The position numbers and the translations under genes were made by a program. DNA of 64,000 nucleotides from CAZWRV01 sp964636325. Lineage in GTDB: Bacteria; Verrucomicrobiota; Lentisphaeria; Victivallales; GWF2-50-93. Of the stretch, positions 6,998-15,760 are shown in pieces. Numbering within the stretch: position 1 is the stretch's first letter; the number at the start of each line of letters is the position of its first letter. The notes beneath the pieces were generated by a model. It was not told the origin of the DNA. It searched no databases and worked only from the letters and a program-made list of their open reading frames with translations. Location: positions 14,436 to 78,435 of the forward strand of contig CAZWRV010000019.1 of NCBI GenBank assembly GCA_964636325.1, in the 5' to 3' direction.

Positions 6998-9900
6998 ATG
7001 GGGAGAGTCATCGTGTTGAGGGCGAAATTTTCAGCTGTGATGGTGCTGTTCCTGCTGTTTTTCGGGCTCATGTGCGGGCTTAAGGCATATGACATACCAC
7101 TTGATGCGGGCTGGAACCTGATTTCTCTGCCTGTCCAGCCCTTGGAATGCGATATTTCGGGCCAGACAGCATCCATCGCCGGGAAATTCACCAAGTTACT
7201 GGCCCGAGAGGGCGGTTCCTGGAAGATATACGATCCTGCGAATGCCTCTCTTAGCGATAAGCTGGCGCTTGAGCCGGGCAAAGGCTACTGGATCAGCATG
7301 AGCTCCGCAGGCACTCTTTCGCTGACGGATTCGGGGCTTGCGCCGTCGAAGCTGGTTAAGCTGGGAGCGGGCTGGAACCTGGTCGGCTGCACGCTTTCGG
7401 AGGCTGCGGCGGTTTCGCAGGCGCTGCAGTCCATATCGGGCAAATATGAGAAGGTTGCGGAATATTCCGGCGGAACCTGGAAATATTATCCCGGCACTTT
7501 GTCGCAGCTCACTCCGGGCAGGGGTTACTGGATAAAGGCCGTCGAGCCCTGCCTTCTGAACTTCGGCGCCGGGCAGACGAACGCGGCCTCATCCTCGGAC
7601 GGCGGCACGGTGGAATTTCCTGATCTCGGCTCGCTTTCCGGGCTGGGGGCGTCATTCTCCAAGATCAGCGATGCGGACGGGCAGCTCTCGGACATCGTGC
7701 GAGACCTTTCAGGCCGCTACAGGCTGCAGCTCGACACCTCCTCGCTTGAAAGCCTCGATGAGGATCTGATTTTTTCGATACCCTTGGACGAATCGTTCTT
7801 CGACCCCTCCATCCCGCCTGAAAGCATCGCGTCCTACCTTCTGCCGATGTTCTACGACGAGTCTGCCGGGGAGTGGAAAGCTTTCGGAGACATGGTGACA
7901 TATGATCCAGCAAGCAAGACGGCGCTGGTCCAGGCCAACCTTTCCAAGCTCGCCGCGGCCACTGCCGCATCGGATAACGTGAAAGGCGGCCGCGGCGATA
8001 CTCCGGGCACCGTGAACACCATCATCAAGATAGGCGGATTCACAATCCAGTCCATAACCACCAACCACGAATATACTGCGACCAAGGACGGCTCCGTCTT
8101 CACCATCCACTACTATATCGGCTCGGACAAGTATGAAATTCCCACCAATCCTGAGTGGGAGGATCTTGGTTCAGGGATATACGATCAGACTTCAGGAGTC
8201 CCATACTATGTCCAAGACCTCTTCAAGGCTCTCGACGCGGCCTACGAGAACCTCATGCTGGACGAGGGTCTTAACGGCAAGGTCTTCAGCAAGCTCACGA
8301 ACAAGAAGGTCTGCATATCGAACTACGGAGACGGTGTCGATGGCTGCACGAACTTCGCCGGCGGCGACATAAAGATTTCCAACACGCTCGAAAACTGGGC
8401 CTCCATGAAGTCCACTGCATGCCACGAGCTGGTTCACTGCCTACAGAGCCAGAAATACGGCGCGTGGGGCATCGGCACCGGGCAATACAACAAATGGTTC
8501 ATCGAGGCGGTCGCCAACTACTACTGCGCCAGATACTGCAGCTTGACCGACGAGGATAGGAAAAACTACATTTATGCGGGCAACACCAGGAGCTACGTCG
8601 ACGGGAAATGGTCCAACGACGCCCCGCTCTTCGAATACATGCTCTGGCCCGTCAACTCCAACAAGATGCGGAGCTACTATTCGGCGTCGCACTTCCTCGT
8701 ATGGCTCTCCGAAACATACAGCCCCAAGCTCATAGGCACGGCGCTCGAAAGGAAATGGTTCGACGACACCACCAACCTCGGCGAGGCCATCAGGCAGTGG
8801 AACGAGGAGCATTCGCTGCTCTCCGCCTACTGGGCATACTGCGGGGACATCGTGAAGAAGCCCGACTACTGCGCCCAGACGAACAACTACATAAAGGACA
8901 GAATGTATGACCAGGCCTCGAACAGCGAGCTAAGGAAAATAGCCCAGTTCGTGTTCCCCGCAAAGCCGGATCTCGCGTGGAACCGCTTCGCCGACGGCAA
9001 GGATCCCATAACGTACGCCAAGCTAACTAAATCCATGGAGAACTATTCCTCGGCCTATGTCTATTTCAGGGCCGGCAACGCAAGCAACGCCCTCCTTGTC
9101 TTCGACTCCTCCGCCACAACGAACCCAGGGTTCTACAAGACATACACCTACGATTTCATAGGCAAGACCGACGCAAGCTACTCCGGGAAGAGCCCCCTCG
9201 AAGACGCGGGCGCGCTCTTCTTCGGCGGGCAGAAACCATACACCATAAAGAATTTCGGCAAGAGCGGCGACGTCAAGGAAGTCGAGCAGTGGATTTCCGT
9301 CGGAAACAGTTCGTCCTCGCTCAACATGGCCTACTACATCCTCCTTCCGCCAGTCGTAACCAAGACCGAGGCGGGAAAGGTCACGTGGAGCACCAAGGAG
9401 GTCGGTCAGATCCCAGCTTCGCTGATAGACGGCTACCAGATATACCGCAATGGCGTCAAGCTCAATTCCTACTCCGTCCCCTACGCCGCGGGCGAGCAGA
9501 GCTTCTCCGACAGCAGGATACTGGCCAACGACCCCGACGTCACCGTCCACATTAAGGACGTCTACGGCAATGTATGGCCGGTGCCCGACATCCTCTTGAA
9601 CCTCCAGAAGACTAAGATTGTCCTGCTCGAACTCTGGAACGGCGTGACGCCCATGACGGTCAACGCAGAACAGTACGGCTCCAGCGAAACCCTCACGTTC
9701 ACCGGCTATTTCGTGGACTACTGCAACTTCGACGTCTGGGGGGAACATCCGCAGTACGGCGACGTCACATGGAGCGGGAACCAGTTCAGCTATTCTTTCA
9801 AAGGCGATTCAGCAACGGACGGCGACACTCCCATAATCAGGACCACCACCTATAGCGGCGGCTACTATCACCGCTACGACATGAACATCTCAGGCACGGT

Positions 9901-10225
9901 CGACGACTCGGGCAACATTGTCTCCGCCACGTTCAATCTGAACGCCGACAGGTATTATCCCGATTTCTCCGCCACACCGAACATCTACCATGTCGAGTTC
10001 AATCTGAGCAACATATACCTTGACAGCATAAGCGAGGACAACTACTCGGTGACGCATTATTACTACATCACAAAGGCCGAGGCGCCTTACAAGGTCACGG
10101 GACTCAAGGCGCAATGGGGGGATCCGTATCCCTTCGGCAACGCCGCATACACGCTCATATCCTCGGACTGGGCGAACGCGACAAACAATATTGTCGGCAT
10201 CATCTGGCTGAAACAAAGGAAGTAG
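6998..10225 (+). CDS. large exported protein with gluzincin-type metallopeptidase signature
   Basis: The 1075-residue protein has a signal peptide (SAVMVLFLLFFGLMCGLKA), then two tandem copies of a domain with GWNLISLP or GWNLVG ending in GKGYWI or GRGYWI (about residues 28-190), seen at the start of many secreted bacterial proteins. Residues 476-480 read HELVH and residue 503 is the Glu of WFIEAVANYY. HExxH plus a downstream Glu in an ExxA context is the zinc site of gluzincins, so a metallopeptidase role is likely although I cannot name the family. The C-terminal third is beta-rich, with a fibronectin-like piece near VTWSTKEVG. A GTG at 7013 with GGGGAGAG five bases before it is an alternative start. 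The next gene follows after 9 bases. Confidence 0.7.
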   Translation: MGRVIVLRAKFSAVMVLFLLFFGLMCGLKAYDIPLDAGWNLISLPVQPLECDISGQTASIAGKFTKLLAREGGSWKIYDPANASLSDKLALEPGKGYWISMSSAGTLSLTDSGLAPSKLVKLGAGWNLVGCTLSEAAAVSQALQSISGKYEKVAEYSGGTWKYYPGTLSQLTPGRGYWIKAVEPCLLNFGAGQTNAASSSDGGTVEFPDLGSLSGLGASFSKISDADGQLSDIVRDLSGRYRLQLDTSSLESLDEDLIFSIPLDESFFDPSIPPESIASYLLPMFYDESAGEWKAFGDMVTYDPASKTALVQANLSKLAAATAASDNVKGGRGDTPGTVNTIIKIGGFTIQSITTNHEYTATKDGSVFTIHYYIGSDKYEIPTNPEWEDLGSGIYDQTSGVPYYVQDLFKALDAAYENLMLDEGLNGKVFSKLTNKKVCISNYGDGVDGCTNFAGGDIKISNTLENWASMKSTACHELVHCLQSQKYGAWGIGTGQYNKWFIEAVANYYCARYCSLTDEDRKNYIYAGNTRSYVDGKWSNDAPLFEYMLWPVNSNKMRSYYSASHFLVWLSETYSPKLIGTALERKWFDDTTNLGEAIRQWNEEHSLLSAYWAYCGDIVKKPDYCAQTNNYIKDRMYDQASNSELRKIAQFVFPAKPDLAWNRFADGKDPITYAKLTKSMENYSSAYVYFRAGNASNALLVFDSSATTNPGFYKTYTYDFIGKTDASYSGKSPLEDAGALFFGGQKPYTIKNFGKSGDVKEVEQWISVGNSSSSLNMAYYILLPPVVTKTEAGKVTWSTKEVGQIPASLIDGYQIYRNGVKLNSYSVPYAAGEQSFSDSRILANDPDVTVHIKDVYGNVWPVPDILLNLQKTKIVLLELWNGVTPMTVNAEQYGSSETLTFTGYFVDYCNFDVWGEHPQYGDVTWSGNQFSYSFKGDSATDGDTPIIRTTTYSGGYYHRYDMNISGTVDDSGNIVSATFNLNADRYYPDFSATPNIYHVEFNLSNIYLDSISEDNYSVTHYYYITKAEAPYKVTGLKAQWGDPYPFGNAAYTLISSDWANATNNIVGIIWLKQRK

Positions 10226-10234
10226 GGGGCAGCA

Positions 10235-12526
10235 ATGAAATCATCCTGCAATGCAGCTAATAAAGTTTCGAAGAATATTCTGATCCTGCTGTGCCTGCAG
10301 GCTCTCGCGCTTCAGACGCCGCTTCTCGCCGTCCCGCCGCCTCCCATGAGGATCGGCGGAACCGTCACGGCCGACGGTACGCAGCTCGCCGGCATCGAGG
10401 GCAAGACGCTGGAAATCCGCGTCAAAGGCCCTTCCGGGACAGCATACTACGATGCGGCCGGCCTGAAGGCGGAAGACACCAACGGGCTCAACCAGTCCGG
10501 ACTCTACATGATTGACATTCCGATGTTCGAGACTGCGGATCAGCCCGGCGGCGCAAATGAGGGCGACCAAGCTGAGATCTCCGTCATATACGGCGGCATA
10601 CAGCTCGACATCAGTTCGCCGGCCGGCGGCGCTCTCTCGATCGGAGCCGGGGGCGAAGTGCGGACAGTCAACATCACCGCCTCGTCGCCGGCATCCTCCG
10701 GATCGCTGAGAGTTGAGATAACACCCGCCGACGCGATCCAGGCGGGGGCGATGTGGCGCGCAGACGCCGGAGAATGGCTCCGCAGCGGCCAGGTCGCATC
10801 GGGTCTTTCGGCGGGAACGCACACCGTCGAGTTCAAGGATATCGCGCTTTTGACTACGCCCGCCTCCCAGTCGGTCAATGTAGTCGCCAACCAGATCGCC
10901 TCCGCAACCGGCGCCTACACTAACAACTCCAGCTATTTCGTCACTGTCGGAGTCTCCCCCCTGTTCTCCGGGAGGACTGTTCCCGCCGCTGGAACGGCCA
11001 AGCTTGTCGCATCCGGCGCGACACTCCCAATCTCCGCTGAACCCGAGGGAGGCTACGTCTTCATCAGGTGGGGGGCTTCTCCGGAGTCTGCTGCTTCATT
11101 CACCGACGCGTTCAAGGCGTCCACTGGCGCGAAGATCACGGGCGCCGCCGCAGTCACCGCCTACTTCAGCCTTACCGAAACAATCTATCTGGCGCCGGGC
11201 TCGGCGATGAAAGTCGAAGCGTCAAGGCTTGGCCTGGAGGAATTTGCAAAGATGCCCAAGGTCGCAGCCGGCTACAAGGAGCCAGTCAAGGGCAAGGCCG
11301 TAAAGGCAACGTTCAAAAACTACGGCAAGGCTCCCATAGGCGCATTCATCGCCGAATGGACCAAGGCCGCGGCGATCTACGATAAGGCCGAATACAAGGG
11401 CGTCCAGCTGGGCCCGGCGCTTGAAGGCGACCCGATTAAAAGTCGCAAGCTCGACTCGGTAAATGCCGAAGGCAAGGCTTTCAAGGACGGGAAGCAGAGC
11501 CTCAACATGAACGCCTATCTTGTCGCACCGCAGATCGAAAGCGCAGTCCTCACGGAAAATATCCTCCGCATCGAGGGAATGTATTTCGGCTCGAAACTGC
11601 CGAAGATCCTCGTGGAAGTCGAAAAGGACGGCAAATACAAGTATCTGGCGTGCAAGATCGACAAGGGCGAGTCGCTCAAGTTCCAGAACGCCCAGGGCAA
11701 GGAGCTTGCAAGCTGCATGAAGGTTCTGGAAACCGACACAGAGGACGGCGAGATAGGATTCAGCCGGATCGTGGCCGCATACCCCGCGATCCCGAAAGGC
11801 GCGGCGGCCACAGGCTACCTCATACTAGACAACAAGGCGGCCATGGCGGCGAAACAGATTCAGGAAGGTGCGGCCGAGGGCTCAGGCTCTTCCTCTGCGT
11901 CCACCGCCATGCAGCCCGCTTCTAAGAAGCCTATCTTGAAAAGTGCCGTTCCGCCCTCATGCGCCAGCGGCACCCAGGGGCTTGTCAGAAATGCCCGCCT
12001 TGTCTCAAACCGCATTTTCATTGCGGGACAGGGAGAACCGCGGACAAAGCTCTATGAAGTCCTCGAAATCGCCCTCGCCCTGCCAAAGGGTTTCAACCCC
12101 GCCTCCAAGGAAGGCTCCGATATCCGGCTCAAGCTCGGAACCGGCTACGAGATCGGACTCAACTTCGCAGACGCCTCAAAGCTTGAATTCGACGTCCCCG
12201 GAATGCCCGAAAAAGGCGGTTCTGCGAAGTTCGCAGCCCCGGGGACTTCAGCCGAATTCAAGTGGAATGGAAAAGGCCGCGCGTCCCTGAGAATCTGCCT
12301 GGACAAGGAATCGCCCGGGGAAGACGTCAATCTTCAAGGATTCCTCGGGGAAAATGACTTCTACGACAACCTTGAAGTTCCCGCCAGAATATCCGTCGGA
12401 AACACCTGTGAAATGTTCGGCCTCGCATGCAGGGGGGCCGAACAAGCCCCGGCAACTGAAGGCGCAAGAACCGTCCGCCGGATCTTCACCGGCGAACAGT
12501 TCGACGGGAAACAGCTCCAACCCTGA
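10235..12526 (+). CDS. exported multidomain beta protein of unknown function
   Basis: This 763-residue protein begins with a signal peptide (NILILLCLQALALQTPLLA). A carboxypeptidase-regulatory-like segment (GGTVTADGTQLAGIEGKTLE) is followed by a PEGA-like module (SLRVEITPADAIQAGAMWRA, then GLSAGTHTVEF) and a module resembling bacterial repeat/InlB-B domains (AEPEGGYVFIRW). The second half is a lysine-rich beta region that I do not recognise. No catalytic motif is evident. It starts 9 bases after the gluzincin gene with GGGGG five bases before the ATG, so the two are probably one operon. A role in surface binding or matrix is a guess from the domain types. Confidence 0.65.
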   Translation: MKSSCNAANKVSKNILILLCLQALALQTPLLAVPPPPMRIGGTVTADGTQLAGIEGKTLEIRVKGPSGTAYYDAAGLKAEDTNGLNQSGLYMIDIPMFETADQPGGANEGDQAEISVIYGGIQLDISSPAGGALSIGAGGEVRTVNITASSPASSGSLRVEITPADAIQAGAMWRADAGEWLRSGQVASGLSAGTHTVEFKDIALLTTPASQSVNVVANQIASATGAYTNNSSYFVTVGVSPLFSGRTVPAAGTAKLVASGATLPISAEPEGGYVFIRWGASPESAASFTDAFKASTGAKITGAAAVTAYFSLTETIYLAPGSAMKVEASRLGLEEFAKMPKVAAGYKEPVKGKAVKATFKNYGKAPIGAFIAEWTKAAAIYDKAEYKGVQLGPALEGDPIKSRKLDSVNAEGKAFKDGKQSLNMNAYLVAPQIESAVLTENILRIEGMYFGSKLPKILVEVEKDGKYKYLACKIDKGESLKFQNAQGKELASCMKVLETDTEDGEIGFSRIVAAYPAIPKGAAATGYLILDNKAAMAAKQIQEGAAEGSGSSSASTAMQPASKKPILKSAVPPSCASGTQGLVRNARLVSNRIFIAGQGEPRTKLYEVLEIALALPKGFNPASKEGSDIRLKLGTGYEIGLNFADASKLEFDVPGMPEKGGSAKFAAPGTSAEFKWNGKGRASLRICLDKESPGEDVNLQGFLGENDFYDNLEVPARISVGNTCEMFGLACRGAEQAPATEGARTVRRIFTGEQFDGKQLQP

Positions 12527-12570
12527 TCCGTGGAAAATAAAGATTCGTTCATTAAGCGGGAATTAGCAGT

Positions 12571-12607
12571 ATGAATTCAGCAAACGACGCCCTTTTGCTG
12601 AATTCAT
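12571..12607. repeat. hairpin repeat, family H, perfect copy
   Basis: A perfect 14-bp stem (ATGAATTCAGCAAA and its complement) encloses the 9-base loop CGACGCCCT. It lies between the convergent ends of the 763-residue protein gene and the truncated FAD oxidoreductase. No T-tract follows, so it is not a textbook terminator. Related copies are at 5363-5398 and 15651-15691. Confidence 0.9.
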
Positions 12608-12670
12608 ACGACGACAAGGCTCGCGGCAAAGCTACCGACAAAGATTACGGGCAACGGGAAACGGATTCAT

Positions 12671-13378
12671 TCACGGCAGATACGCGCCGTTCTTCTTCAG
12701 GCGTGAACGTAGATCGTCGGTGTCGACCTTGTGGACGGGACTTTCCGGATCGAAGAAGTGTATGCTCGGCGGGCTTCCGGCGGGACGCTTCGGGTTGAAC
12801 CAGCAGTCGTACGGCTCAACATTGGCGAGGATGAAGCACTGCGTGGCGGGCTGCATATTGCCGTCGGCGTCGCCTTTTTCAAAAGACGCCCCGGCCCATG
12901 CTGCGAGGTCGCCGTCGCCGGTGCAGTCGACATAGACCTTGGCCCTATAGGCCGCAAGGCCCGACTTGTTCGACACGATTATCGAATTCACTTTGTTTTT
13001 ACCCGAGACTTCGACCGAGCATAGCTGGCTGAGAAACAAAACTTCGGCCCCAGATCCTACGACAATGTCGTCATATATGCGTTTCAAATGTTCGGGATCA
13101 ATGGCGGTCGAACCGAGTTCCAGGCGGACGCGCTCGGCTATGCCGCGGGCGATGTACTTCTCTCCGTCGTCATAACCGCAGAACCACGGAACTAGCCCCA
13201 GCGTCCCCATGCCGCCGAGCGCGCCGCATCTTTCTATGAGCAAGGTCTTTGCGCCTTCCCTGGCAGAAGCGGCAGCGGCGGCGCATCCCGCGGGCCCGCC
13301 GCCGGCAACAATGACGTCGTAGCCGTCGTTCAAAGGGATCTTCTGTTCCTTCAGGACATGTTTTTTCCGTCTGATCAT
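12671..13378 (-). pseudogene. FAD-dependent oxidoreductase, C-terminally truncated
   Basis: The N-terminal Rossmann signature is clear (YDVIVAGGGPAGCAAAAASA, then GAKTLLIERCGALGGMGT), followed by VDCTGDGDLAAWAGASFEKG, as in the FAD-dependent oxidoreductases (PF12831-like) common in this phylum. Family members usually exceed 400 residues, but this frame stops after about 235, just past HFFDPESPVHKV. The second half, including the usual GPGTIGFNAGH-type region, is missing. A hairpin repeat lies 64 bases beyond the stop. I chose the ATG at 13378 (MIRRKK) because the open frame upstream to 13423 is an AT-rich GGATATTGGATATT-like tract. It follows the regulator gene on the same strand. Confidence 0.6.
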
Positions 13379-13426
13379 CTCACATCTCATTGAATATTTT
13401 TTGAATATCCAATATCCAATCATCCA

Positions 13427-14530
13427 TCATGCCCCGGCCCCGCAAGAGGCTCTGACGACAAGCCTCGGCTTCACGAAGCGGATCTTCGGCCTGGGGTCTC
13501 CGGCAAGAAGCACTTCTACCGCCTGCCGGGCAATCTCATTCTCCTCGAAGCTGACGCTTGTCAGCGGAACCGGGCTTTCGTCGCACCAAGGGGTGTTATA
13601 CATTCCGACCACCGCAAGATCCTCCGGCACCCTGAGCCCCATCTTCTGGGCGGCGTCTATCACGGAGACCGCGATCCTGTCCGCGGCGCAAACGACCGCC
13701 GTCGGACGATCTCTGCGCGACAATATTCCGCGCACCAGGTCATCGCCCGAGACCTTCGCCCCCGCATATTCGTAGTAGGCGATTTCGGAACGGGCGGATC
13801 CGGAGCATTCGGCCATCCCACGCCGGAAGCCTAGCTCTGACTTGTACAAAGGGTGGTTCCTGTGGTGCGTCTCCTCCTGTCCAGGATATTCCTTAGGCAT
13901 GATGGCCAGGAAAAGCACGTTCCGGTGGCCGAGCTCCCTAAGGTGCGACGCGGCCATGCGGGCCCCCTCCTCGTAGTCGATGAAAACCCCGCGGCCGGGA
14001 ACCTCGCCGGGCGCGTCGTAGCAGTTCACAAACACAGCCCTGTGTCCCGAATCACCGTCGAGGAAAGGATATTTCCAGTAGGAGTTGCCGTCGACAATTA
14101 TTCCCTTGAGCGGGGAACACAGAAGTCTGTTGACGCTTTCATGGGGCCGGATTCCTTCCAGCTCCTCCAGGTTCAGGTCGATGCATACCGAAAACAGCCC
14201 CTCCCTCTGAAGATAGTTGACAAGCGAAATGTAGATCGAATTGAAGAAGCGGCCTCCCTGCCTCATGATAATCCCCACCTGCTGGGAAAGCGTCATGCCT
14301 TTCCCCCCGTCCAATATCACCGTCCCCTTCCTCTTGATGCGCCGGATCAGCCCCTCGTCCGACAGGCATTTCAGCGCACGGTTTATAGTGATCAGGCTTG
14401 TCCGGTATTGCCTGCTAAGCTCCTCTCCGTCCGCGCGATTTTCCCGGATTTTTGCGCGCCTAGCCTTGAAAGGCCGGAAGCATGGCGTAGTGGTATGTAG
14501 TGATTTATGGAGATCTATGGCTGAAGGCAA
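13427..14530 (-). CDS. GntR-type winged-helix regulator with LacI-like sensor domain
   Basis: The C-terminal part is a periplasmic-binding-protein-like sensor of the LacI/GalR class (VGIIMRQGGRFFNSI, GIIVDGN, HLRELGHRNVLFL, RPTAVVCAADRIA, PEDLAVVGMYNTPW). Before it lies a winged helix reading LSRQYRTSLITINRALKCLS and IRRIKRKGTVI. Such fusions are typical sugar-responsive regulators. The 5' end is unclear: no ATG, GTG or TTG lies in frame near the domain start. The first usable codon is a TTG at 14528-14530, which gives an odd 30-residue leader and overlaps the divergent regulator. The usual PSERE-like turn is shortened to DGEE. It may control the adjacent oxidoreductase or the polysaccharide locus. 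Confidence 0.7.
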   Translation of the reverse strand: MPSAIDLHKSLHTTTPCFRPFKARRAKIRENRADGEELSRQYRTSLITINRALKCLSDEGLIRRIKRKGTVILDGGKGMTLSQQVGIIMRQGGRFFNSIYISLVNYLQREGLFSVCIDLNLEELEGIRPHESVNRLLCSPLKGIIVDGNSYWKYPFLDGDSGHRAVFVNCYDAPGEVPGRGVFIDYEEGARMAASHLRELGHRNVLFLAIMPKEYPGQEETHHRNHPLYKSELGFRRGMAECSGSARSEIAYYEYAGAKVSGDDLVRGILSRRDRPTAVVCAADRIAVSVIDAAQKMGLRVPEDLAVVGMYNTPWCDESPVPLTSVSFEENEIARQAVEVLLAGDPRPKIRFVKPRLVVRASCGAGA

Positions 14531-15569
14531 TAAAAGGATAGAGGCGGAGGAGCACAGGTCGCACTCGTTCGCCCGGCTCCTGCGGGACAAGATCCTTTCC
14601 GGAGAGATAACCCCCGGTTCGCGGATGCTCTCGGAGCGGGAACTTGTCAGGAAGTTCGATCTGACGGCAGGAATAGTCAAGAACTCTCTGGCAATTCTGG
14701 AGAAAGAGGGGTTGATCGATCGCCGCCATGGCAGCGGAACTTTCGTGTCGGCGCCGGCGAAAGCCGCGGCCAAGGACTGCGGCCTGCTCGGTCTGCTGAC
14801 CACCTTCAGCGAAGAAAGCATCGAGGACTATTTCCCGACGCTTGCGAATATCGCAGGCGAGCAGCATCTCCTAATGGTGCCGTTAGATATTGACGGCTGC
14901 CGGAATCCGGGCTGGCTGGAAAGTCTGAACGCGCTGCTGCGCAGGTCTCCGTCGGGCATTCTGATAGATTCCGACGAAACATGCGTCACCGGCAGGAAAA
15001 TTCCTGCCCTTGCCGGAAAGATTCCGTTATGCTATGTGCACATCTGGAACAGCGCCGAGCCGCCTCCCGGGCCCGCGGTCCTCTTCAATCTTATGGCGGC
15101 CTACCAGATGGCCTTTTCGTACTTGCTCGGCAAGGGGCACCGCCGCATCGTCTACCTGGGACATCGGCAGCAGCCCGCGCCGGAGGAGAGGAGGAGGCTT
15201 GACCATTTGAAGCGCGTGCTTCCTATCTCAGAAGAAGACATCCCATATGCTTGCTTCGAGGACTTCGAGAAGAATCCGGATCGTGTCAGAAAAGTCTTCG
15301 GCCCATCGAAGCGCCCTACGGCGCTCGTAGCCCGGGGCGACTATTTCGCGTTCACGTTCCGGGAGAAACTGAGGGCTAAGTTTCCGGCCGTAAAAGTGGA
15401 GATGGTAGGCATGCATAACACGAAATGGTCGCGCCAGCCCGGGAAGGAATTCCATACGATACAGGTGGACTACGAGACCATGTGGCGAAGGGCGCTGCAC
15501 GCCGTCGCGCAGGGCGAGGCGCAGCGCCGCCAGGTCGAATGGATTTCCCCGGTCTTCGTCGAAAGATAA
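14517..15569 (+). CDS. GntR-type winged-helix regulator with LacI-like sensor domain
   Basis: The 350-residue protein starts at an ATG with GGAG six bases upstream. The N-terminal helix-turn-helix is canonical: FARLLRDKILSGEITPGSRM, LSERELVRKFDLTAG, LEKEGLIDRRHGSGTFV. A LacI-like effector domain follows (GLLGLLTTFSEESIEDYF, SPSGILID, LLGKGHRRIVYLGH, RPTALVARGDYFAF, KVEMVGMHNTKW). It is divergent from, and overlaps the leader of, a homologous regulator on the minus strand, and it precedes the polysaccharide locus. Control of the 15761 gene by a sugar-derived ligand is the obvious inference. Confidence 0.85.
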   Translation: MAEGNKRIEAEEHRSHSFARLLRDKILSGEITPGSRMLSERELVRKFDLTAGIVKNSLAILEKEGLIDRRHGSGTFVSAPAKAAAKDCGLLGLLTTFSEESIEDYFPTLANIAGEQHLLMVPLDIDGCRNPGWLESLNALLRRSPSGILIDSDETCVTGRKIPALAGKIPLCYVHIWNSAEPPPGPAVLFNLMAAYQMAFSYLLGKGHRRIVYLGHRQQPAPEERRRLDHLKRVLPISEEDIPYACFEDFEKNPDRVRKVFGPSKRPTALVARGDYFAFTFREKLRAKFPAVKVEMVGMHNTKWSRQPGKEFHTIQVDYETMWRRALHAVAQGEAQRRQVEWISPVFVER

Positions 15570-15608
15570 ATTGGGTTGTTGCTGTGCCGGGCCATTATTG
15601 GTCCGGCC

Positions 15609-15636
15609 GCGGTCGACCGCAATCGACTGCAGTCGT
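15609..15636. repeat. decamer array A (10-bp period)
   Basis: Three in-phase units, GCGGTCGA at 15609, GCAATCGA at 15619 and GCAGTCGT at 15629, are spaced exactly 10 bp. Two perfect 12-bp palindromes (GCGGTCGACCGC at 15609-15620 and CGACTGCAGTCG at 15624-15635) are embedded. The array lies upstream of the first giant secreted protein and next to a hairpin repeat. Confidence 0.75.
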
Positions 15637-15650
15637 TTCGGCCGGCAGGT

Positions 15651-15691
15651 GTAAATATTCAGTGAACTACGACCTTTCACTGAATATTTAC
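15651..15691. repeat. hairpin repeat, family H, covarying copy
   Basis: A perfect 16-bp stem (left arm GTAAATATTCAGTGAA) encloses the 9-base loop CTACGACCT. Compared with the 12571 copy, the stem sequence differs at several places but both arms change together, and the loop keeps the pattern C-N-A-N-G-N-C-C-T. It lies 3' of the GntR-type regulator gene. Confidence 0.85.
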
Positions 15692-15760
15692 CTTGGTTTC
15701 GCTAGGTTTCGACAGGAATCGGCAGGTATCGGTAATTCTTTAAATTAAGGAGGCAAAATA

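Noticed and set aside
15605..15648. Rho-independent terminator in decamer array A
   Set aside because: The palindromes lack a following T-tract and keep 10-bp phase with other arrays, so repeat or operator is the better reading.
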